From an uncultured Bacillota bacterium (GTDB lineage Bacteria > Bacillota_I > Bacilli_A > Izemoplasmatales > Hujiaoplasmataceae): a DNA stretch of 43,089 nucleotides. Shown here one piece after another: positions 37,300 through 43,089 of the stretch. A model generated the notes under the pieces. The model searched no databases and was not told the DNA's origin. It was given only the letters and a program-made list of their open reading frames with translations. The stretch is taken from assembly GCA_937862575.1 (NCBI GenBank), contig CALMFM010000019.1, positions 1 to 43,089 of the forward strand, given 5' to 3'. Within the stretch, counting starts at the first letter, position 1, and each line of letters opens with the position of its first letter. The translations under genes and the position numbers were made by a program.

Positions 37300-39045
37300 A
37301 TGAAAAAATTGTCATTAATTTCATTATGTATACCATTTCTTTTTTTATTGACTGCCTGTGTATACGTAGATGAACCAGATTACAAAACCGAGTATAACGC
37401 TCAACTTCTAGCCTTCAAGGAAGCATATCTACAGACCGTTAAAATTACAAGTGATATCGACATTATTTATCATTATTCCACTTCAGACGGAATGAAATAC
37501 GATTATGCAATTAATGCTGTGGAAATGACTGATAGTACCAAAAACTATTATTATTTGGATATGAGCATAGATAAAACAGAATATTTGCGAGTTGTGGGAA
37601 TAGTAAAAGACTATGAATGGTATTTCTATCGGCTTTCTGGACTTGAGATTATCCAAGAATCATCGGATATTACTGATTTTTTTGAAGAAGCAGAAGACGT
37701 GGAATCAGATAATATGACTATCGAAATCATTCCGATATTGTCATTTGTCCCAGAATATGCTTCATATACAAAAGAAGATAATTATTATTTGCTTGAATTT
37801 TATTTGGTCGATCTGAAAAAATATGATTACGATTTTCTAACGTATTATGGGCTTCATGACATCTATATCATGAGTGCCAATAGCGACTTAGTCAGATTGA
37901 GGTGTGCATTTTCTGATGATTTGGACGGCATAGACTTTCAAATTGAGACAGATTTGTATTTGGAGTATTATGATGTCTTATATGAAGAAAGTTTTATTCT
38001 CCCTAATGATTATTTTTTCCCTGATGATTTATATCTTCCTGAAGGTATTCTTCCGGCAAATGGCGGTGTCTATACAGTACGGTGCTGGCAGGAATACCGA
38101 GAAACCATTAGTTTGACGTCAAACGTAGATGCCTTGTTGTTTAATCATGACATTAATCATTTCGTTAGTGATTTATCCTCCGATACCAGCACATACAGTC
38201 CGGATACAACGAACACTCACACCATTGTTGATGATCGTCTCACCTACTATAAGTATGAACTTGATTTTGGATTATATGAAATAAATCTCACACAAGCATT
38301 AGACAATCTTGATTTCTTTGTTTTATTCGATGATCAGATGAATGTAATTGATTTGAATGGTTTGTTCGCAATTGATTTGCCAGGAGTGTATTATCTTGGC
38401 TTGTCAGGCAATTCAAGCACAATACAATTATCAATAAACAAGATTGAGAGTGAGATACCAGATATTGTTGAATCGGGGATGATTTCCGGTGACTTATCAC
38501 AAGGAGAAAAAGAATATTTCACAGTTATGGAGGAAGCTGAATCAGGAGTGCTGGTGTTGACTCTATCCGATCAGACGATAGGACAATTGGGTATTTCGAG
38601 TCACGGTGTCGAGGAAACTATCAATCCAGGAGATGAAATAATGCTTGTTTGCGCTGAAGGCGGAAGGATTGTCTTTGGAATAACAGCTCTAACAGATGCC
38701 AGATATTCGGTCACCTGGCAATATTACTCGATACAGTATCGCAACAATTTTTTGGATGATATGCAATTTCTGACTGTTGGCGACGTCAATTATGTTGCTG
38801 TGTATGGAATGTCTACTCAGTATTTTGCTTTTGAGTTGGATACTCATTGTTTCTGGAGGATAAAAATAACCGATTATCAATCAGAACGCAGTACAAATTA
38901 CTACCTATTTGATGAGAATGGCGACCGAATAGATTCTTTACATGACACCACTACAATAATGTTAAGAAATGGAATATATTATTTGGAAATTGTGAACTCG
39001 TCACCCGATGTCAAACTTTATACAATATTAATCTACGAAGAATGA
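37300..39045 (+). CDS. Large cell-surface lipoprotein of unknown function
   Basis: Signal peptide and lipobox MKKLSLISLCIPFLFLLTAC; RBS gcggagg; beta-rich C-terminal repeats. Confidence 0.75.
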   Translation: MKKLSLISLCIPFLFLLTACVYVDEPDYKTEYNAQLLAFKEAYLQTVKITSDIDIIYHYSTSDGMKYDYAINAVEMTDSTKNYYYLDMSIDKTEYLRVVGIVKDYEWYFYRLSGLEIIQESSDITDFFEEAEDVESDNMTIEIIPILSFVPEYASYTKEDNYYLLEFYLVDLKKYDYDFLTYYGLHDIYIMSANSDLVRLRCAFSDDLDGIDFQIETDLYLEYYDVLYEESFILPNDYFFPDDLYLPEGILPANGGVYTVRCWQEYRETISLTSNVDALLFNHDINHFVSDLSSDTSTYSPDTTNTHTIVDDRLTYYKYELDFGLYEINLTQALDNLDFFVLFDDQMNVIDLNGLFAIDLPGVYYLGLSGNSSTIQLSINKIESEIPDIVESGMISGDLSQGEKEYFTVMEEAESGVLVLTLSDQTIGQLGISSHGVEETINPGDEIMLVCAEGGRIVFGITALTDARYSVTWQYYSIQYRNNFLDDMQFLTVGDVNYVAVYGMSTQYFAFELDTHCFWRIKITDYQSERSTNYYLFDENGDRIDSLHDTTTIMLRNGIYYLEIVNSSPDVKLYTILIYEE

Positions 39046-39147
39046 GTCGCATCTAGCGGTTTTTTATGATATGTTTTGAAAAAGGAGTTTATTTCTGAGA
39101 AGAATTAAACTTTTTTCTTTTACATGTATGTATATGAAACTGATATG

Positions 39148-39164
39148 TGAAAGAAAATTACATA
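39148..39164 (+). repeat. Copy 1 of direct repeat TGAAAGAAAATTACATA, candidate regulator site
   Basis: Identical 17-mer at 39148-39164 and 39244-39260. Confidence 0.7.
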
Positions 39165-39190
39165 AAAATATATTAAAAATCAAATTGATA

Positions 39191-39219
39191 TTGACAACGA
39201 ATATATAAAAGGCTATAAT
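39191..39219 (+). promoter_or_regulatory. Consensus promoter of lacI-type regulator / putative BMC operon
   Basis: TTGACA (39191-39196), 17 nt, TATAAT (39214-39219). Confidence 0.9.
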
Positions 39220-39243
39220 AAGGACAAAGAATACAATTTAATA

Positions 39244-39260
39244 TGAAAGAAAATTACATA
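39244..39260 (+). repeat. Copy 2 of direct repeat TGAAAGAAAATTACATA
   Basis: Identical 17-mer, downstream of the promoter and 20 nt before the regulator start. Confidence 0.7.
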
Positions 39261-39279
39261 TACTGAAAGAGGTATGCGT

Positions 39280-40305
39280 ATGATTAAAAATAAAGACATA
39301 GCTGCAAAGTCTGGAGTTTCCATAGCCACAGTATCAAGAGTTATCAACAATACAGGTTACGTTAAAGAAGAGACAAGAAGAAAAGTGTTTGCTGCTTTTG
39401 ATGAGTTGGCGAGTAAAGATAAGATAATCTCTCATTCGATTGCCAAACAGAAAACCAAGATTATTGGCGTCATCATCCCTGATATTTCTAACCCTTTCTT
39501 TGGAGAAGTTATCAAGGGTATCTCTACTGTAGCAGAAAAACACTCAACAAGTTTGTTAGTATGCAATACCGATGAGAAACTGGAAACAGAATTGAAATAT
39601 CTTGATTTGTTCAAGACAAACAAGATTATTGGATTAATTATCACACCTAAAACCGACCAGATGAAATATAACTCTGAATACCTTTATCAACTTGAAGATC
39701 TGGGGGTTCCGGTCGTATTGCTTGACCGCGGGATAAATCTCTCCCATTTTAATTCGGTCTTCGTAAACAACACATCAGGAGCTTTTGATGCAGTAAGTGC
39801 CCTAATCAATGAAGGGCACAAAGACATAGCAATCATTTCCGGACCAATGTCTTCTAAACCAGGTCGAGAAAGATTCTATGGATATGAGAATGCTCTTATT
39901 AGCAACAACATCGAAGTTAATAGAGAGTATGTTTTCGCAGGAGATTTCAAACTCGAAAGCGGATATAAACTAACCAAGAAAATCCTTCGAATGGAAAAAA
40001 GACCGACAGCTATTTTTGCAGCTAACAATATGATGGCGCAAGGCTGTGTAAAAGCTTTGATCGAAGAAGGACTGAAGATTCCTGAGGATATGGCTTTTGT
40101 AAGCTTTGACGATGTAGCCATGTTCGACATCATGAATATGAACATCTCAACAGTATCAAGGCCTACGGACATCATGGGTGAGGTCGCTGCGGAAATGCTA
40201 TTTGAACTCGCTGATCAAAAAAATGTTAAACAAAACTCAATCAAAGAAGTATTGTTGGAAACAAAATTCGTTTCAAGAGGCTCGGAGAGATTAATCAAAA
40301 AATAA
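39280..40305 (+). CDS. LacI/GalR-family transcriptional regulator
   Basis: KNKDIAAKSGVSIATVSRVINNTGYV HTH; periplasmic-binding-protein-like effector domain (IGVIIPDISNPFFGEVIKG). Confidence 0.95.
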   Translation: MIKNKDIAAKSGVSIATVSRVINNTGYVKEETRRKVFAAFDELASKDKIISHSIAKQKTKIIGVIIPDISNPFFGEVIKGISTVAEKHSTSLLVCNTDEKLETELKYLDLFKTNKIIGLIITPKTDQMKYNSEYLYQLEDLGVPVVLLDRGINLSHFNSVFVNNTSGAFDAVSALINEGHKDIAIISGPMSSKPGRERFYGYENALISNNIEVNREYVFAGDFKLESGYKLTKKILRMEKRPTAIFAANNMMAQGCVKALIEEGLKIPEDMAFVSFDDVAMFDIMNMNISTVSRPTDIMGEVAAEMLFELADQKNVKQNSIKEVLLETKFVSRGSERLIKK

Positions 40306-40317
40306 GGAGTGCATGAT

Positions 40318-41130
40318 ATGGATGTAAAGGAAATTAGAGAAATCATCAGAAAAGAACTCGTTGAAGGAATCCTGCAAACACAGGATTTTTACGTCGTAGG
40401 AAATTGGAAGATGTATAAAAACAAACACGAAGTGATTTCCTTCCTCGACAAAGTGATAAGTCATGATTTCAAAGAAAAAAATCACATAGTAATAATACCT
40501 CCTTTCTCATACCTTTATCTATTCGAAGAAAGATTAAGATATTCAAAAATAGAATACGGAGTACAAAACCTCTATCCTAAAGATGAAGGTGCATACACCG
40601 GGGAAATATCTTATCGACAAGCTCTCGATTTCGGCGCAAGATATGCGATAGTTGGCCACTCTGAAAGAAGAAATATTTTCAATGAAGACAACTCTTTATT
40701 GTCTGAGAAAGTATCCGCTTGCATAAAAAATAATATAAAACCAATATTCTGTATCGGCGAAGATCTAAATAAAAGACAAAATAATGACTATCATGATTTC
40801 TTGATTTCTCAAATTAGAGAAGGGCTGTCTCTTGTTAGCGGGAAAGACCTTCAAAGAGTTATTATAGCATATGAGCCAATTTGGGCAATTGGGACCGGAG
40901 TTAATGCCACACCTGCTCAAGTTGAAGAAACTCATATGTTCATTAGAAACTTTCTTATTCAAGAATATGGAGATGAAACAGGCAAAGTAATCCCAATCTT
41001 ATATGGCGGAAGCGTAAAACCAGCAAATGTATTGGAATTAGCTTTGGCTGATGGCGTGTCTGGATTCCTTATTGGAGGAGCCAGTTTAGATGCCGATTCA
41101 TTCATTGAGATAAATAATAAATTGAATTAA
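40318..41130 (+). CDS. tpiA: Triosephosphate isomerase with N-terminal encapsulation-peptide-like extension
   Basis: Active-site motifs GNWKMYKN, VGHSERR, AYEPIWAIGTG, YGGSVKPAN; extra N-terminus MDVKEIREIIRKELVEGILQTQDFYV. Confidence 0.93.
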   Translation: MDVKEIREIIRKELVEGILQTQDFYVVGNWKMYKNKHEVISFLDKVISHDFKEKNHIVIIPPFSYLYLFEERLRYSKIEYGVQNLYPKDEGAYTGEISYRQALDFGARYAIVGHSERRNIFNEDNSLLSEKVSACIKNNIKPIFCIGEDLNKRQNNDYHDFLISQIREGLSLVSGKDLQRVIIAYEPIWAIGTGVNATPAQVEETHMFIRNFLIQEYGDETGKVIPILYGGSVKPANVLELALADGVSGFLIGGASLDADSFIEINNKLN

Positions 41131-41164
41131 AACCTTCATTCAAAAAAATCTTACAAGAAAGGTC

Positions 41165-41866
41165 GTGAAAAAATTGGAAGTCAGCAATTTCGATAAGCTT
41201 GTCAATACCGTCACTAAAAGGGTTATAGATAAGAATTATGCTTACACGAAATCATTAACTAAAAATTCTGACAAATCGACTCTAATCATATTTCCAAATG
41301 TAATATTAGGGATTAATGAGTATATGTCTTATATTAACGAAGAATATAAAGATTACAATATCTATTTCAGTTCATATGAAAAGACGCTTGACGCATTAAA
41401 GATAAACAAAGAATCCCGTATAACATTTGATGTGACCAACCCAGACTTCATCAGACTAGTCGATACGATTGATAAGGTTGTTATCATCGGACCGAAAATC
41501 GATATGTTGAAAGCTTTGGCTCAAACAAGTGACACTGAAGATGTCAATCACATCATTGTTGAACGAGTGATGCAGAACAAAGCAGTTACCATTTTGATAA
41601 ATTCCAATGGCAATATTCAAGACCTTATTGCAGGTGTTGTCAATTCAGTAAGAAAATTAGGAGTGGATGTTGTAAATATCCAAAATGAACAAGGCAAATC
41701 ACTTTTGAATGGCAGTGTTATTCTGGAAAAAGACATTATGCAACTAAAGAATAGCGGATTAAAGACAGTGACTTTGTCACCAAACCAGAAATTATCGCCA
41801 CTGGCAAAAGATAGATTAAGAGAATACAAGATTAATATCGAGTATATTAAGGAGGATCACAAATGA
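41165..41866 (+). CDS. Uncharacterised protein in putative BMC operon (GTG start)
   Basis: Sits between tpiA and the acylating aldehyde dehydrogenase; 3' end overlaps the next gene (ATGA); helical N-terminus; ends LSPLAKDRLREYKINIEY. Confidence 0.6.
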   Translation: MKKLEVSNFDKLVNTVTKRVIDKNYAYTKSLTKNSDKSTLIIFPNVILGINEYMSYINEEYKDYNIYFSSYEKTLDALKINKESRITFDVTNPDFIRLVDTIDKVVIIGPKIDMLKALAQTSDTEDVNHIIVERVMQNKAVTILINSNGNIQDLIAGVVNSVRKLGVDVVNIQNEQGKSLLNGSVILEKDIMQLKNSGLKTVTLSPNQKLSPLAKDRLREYKINIEYIKEDHK

Positions 41867-43089
41867 GCAATAATGACCTGATCAGAAAAATTACCAGCGA
41901 GATGGAAGCTAAATATACAAATAACAGTAAATTCCATGATAGTTTCAAAGACTACTTGGATAAAGAAATAGAAACCTCAAAAGAACCAGCCAAATCAATT
42001 CAATCTACTGGTTATTTAGGTATCTATGAAAATGTTAATGACGCAATCAGCGCAGCTAAAAAATCACAAGCTCAATTGATGCAGTTAAGCATGAAAAAAC
42101 GCGATGAAATCATTGATGCTATGAGAAGAGTCAGTTTGGAAAATGCTGAGAAACTGGCAATAATGGCTCACGAAGAAACCGGATTTGGAAATGTAGCTGA
42201 CAAAGTAATCAAGAATGTGTTAGCGGCTGAAAAAACACCGGGAACCGAAGATTTATTCTCAACTGCTTATACTGGAGATGATGGAATGACCTTGATTGAA
42301 CTTGCACCTTATGGAGTAATTGGTTCGATCACGCCATCTACAAACCCTAGTTCAACCATTATAAATAACAGTATCAGTATGGTTGCCGCCGGTAATGGAG
42401 TGGTTTATAATCCGCATCCTTTTGCTAAAGGCGTTACCAATGAAGCCATATCGCTTCTCAATAAAGCAATAAAAGCTGCTGGCGGACCTTCCGAATTATT
42501 GACGGCTCCACTTAATCCAACCATGGATACCAGCAAAGTCATAATGACTCATGAAGATATCAGAATCTTGGTTGTAACTGGTGGAGAAGCAGTTGTTAAC
42601 GTAGCTATGCACAGCGGTAAGAAAGTAATCGCTGCCGGCCCGGGGAATCCTCCGGTCATCGTTGACGAAACAGCCAACATCAAAAAAGCAGCTAACGATA
42701 TATATAGAGGAGCTAGTTTCGATAACAACATCCTTTGCATCGCGGAAAAAGAAGTATTCGTCCTCAATAGCGTCGCTAACGAACTTAGACAAGAAATGGT
42801 CAAGAATGGTGCTTATGAACTTAAGGCCATGGAAATTGACAGAGTAACAAAGGAATTATTCATTACCGGCGAAAATGGCAAGCTGTCAACCAATAAAAAA
42901 TATGTTGGCAAATCAGCGAAAACCATTTTGGAAGCATGTGGAATTCATGCCCCTGGAGAACCAAAACTGATTATAGCTGAAACAAAGGAAGATCATCCAT
43001 TCGTCACATTCGAAATGTTGATGCCGGTACTGCCTATTGTAAGAGTTCGTGACATCGACGAAGCGATAACCAAAGCTGTTAAAGCGGAG
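41863..43089 (+). CDS. CoA-acylating aldehyde dehydrogenase, PduP/EutE family (3' truncated by window end)
   Basis: ATG 41863, RBS ggagg; 409 codons open to window end (absent from ORF track because no stop); GSITPSTNPSSTIINNSISMVAAGNGVVYNPHP, catalytic GASFDNNILCIAEKE. Confidence 0.92.
   Translation, partial: MSNNDLIRKITSEMEAKYTNNSKFHDSFKDYLDKEIETSKEPAKSIQSTGYLGIYENVNDAISAAKKSQAQLMQLSMKKRDEIIDAMRRVSLENAEKLAIMAHEETGFGNVADKVIKNVLAAEKTPGTEDLFSTAYTGDDGMTLIELAPYGVIGSITPSTNPSSTIINNSISMVAAGNGVVYNPHPFAKGVTNEAISLLNKAIKAAGGPSELLTAPLNPTMDTSKVIMTHEDIRILVVTGGEAVVNVAMHSGKKVIAAGPGNPPVIVDETANIKKAANDIYRGASFDNNILCIAEKEVFVLNSVANELRQEMVKNGAYELKAMEIDRVTKELFITGENGKLSTNKKYVGKSAKTILEACGIHAPGEPKLIIAETKEDHPFVTFEMLMPVLPIVRVRDIDEAITKAVKAE

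Noticed and set aside
40309-40317. Upstream GTG start for TPI given in the ORF track (MHD...)
   Set aside because: The RBS taaggag overlaps or directly abuts that GTG; ATG 40318 has proper spacing, so it is the preferred start.
1-43089. Transposases, integrases, toxin-antitoxin pairs, phage or restriction genes
   Set aside because: None recognised in the ORF translations; the accessory block after 36.8 kb has no mobility gene within the window.

Overview
The window reads as a low-GC Firmicutes/Mollicutes-like chromosome. TGA is used as a stop codon, and the gene set resembles Izemoplasma/Acholeplasma-type lineages; that placement is inferred from gene content and order only. From 1 to about 36.8 kb it is mostly conserved housekeeping sequence: dnaI(partial)-thrS, rqcH, gmk-rpoZ, polC, a Bax-inhibitor-1 family protein, pheST, an ABC-2 exporter, rlmN, pfk, rubrerythrin, rsgA-rpe-thiN, tandem trypsin/PDZ proteases, rpmB, a fakA/yloV-like gene, recG, plsX-rnc, dnaD-nth, an XRE regulator, mrp, yceD-rpmF, rsmH and tRNA-Gly. 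Two T-box leaders (thrS, pheST) and many terminators and promoters are readable. After tRNA-Gly the content becomes accessory: a large lipoprotein, then a LacI regulator and an operon that looks like the left edge of a bacterial microcompartment (BMC) locus. That operon holds a triosephosphate isomerase with an added N-terminal amphipathic helix resembling an encapsulation peptide, a small protein of unclear family, and a CoA-acylating PduP/EutE-type aldehyde dehydrogenase truncated by the window end. No shell protein lies inside the window, so the BMC assignment is inference; the TPI/aldehyde dehydrogenase pairing suggests a sugar-phosphate aldolase metabolosome. Other points of interest include a FabT-like palindrome upstream of fakA, tetrad-repeat helices in the tandem proteases, a phase-matched direct repeat at the protease promoter, and a possible attenuator-like RNA after tRNA-Gly.
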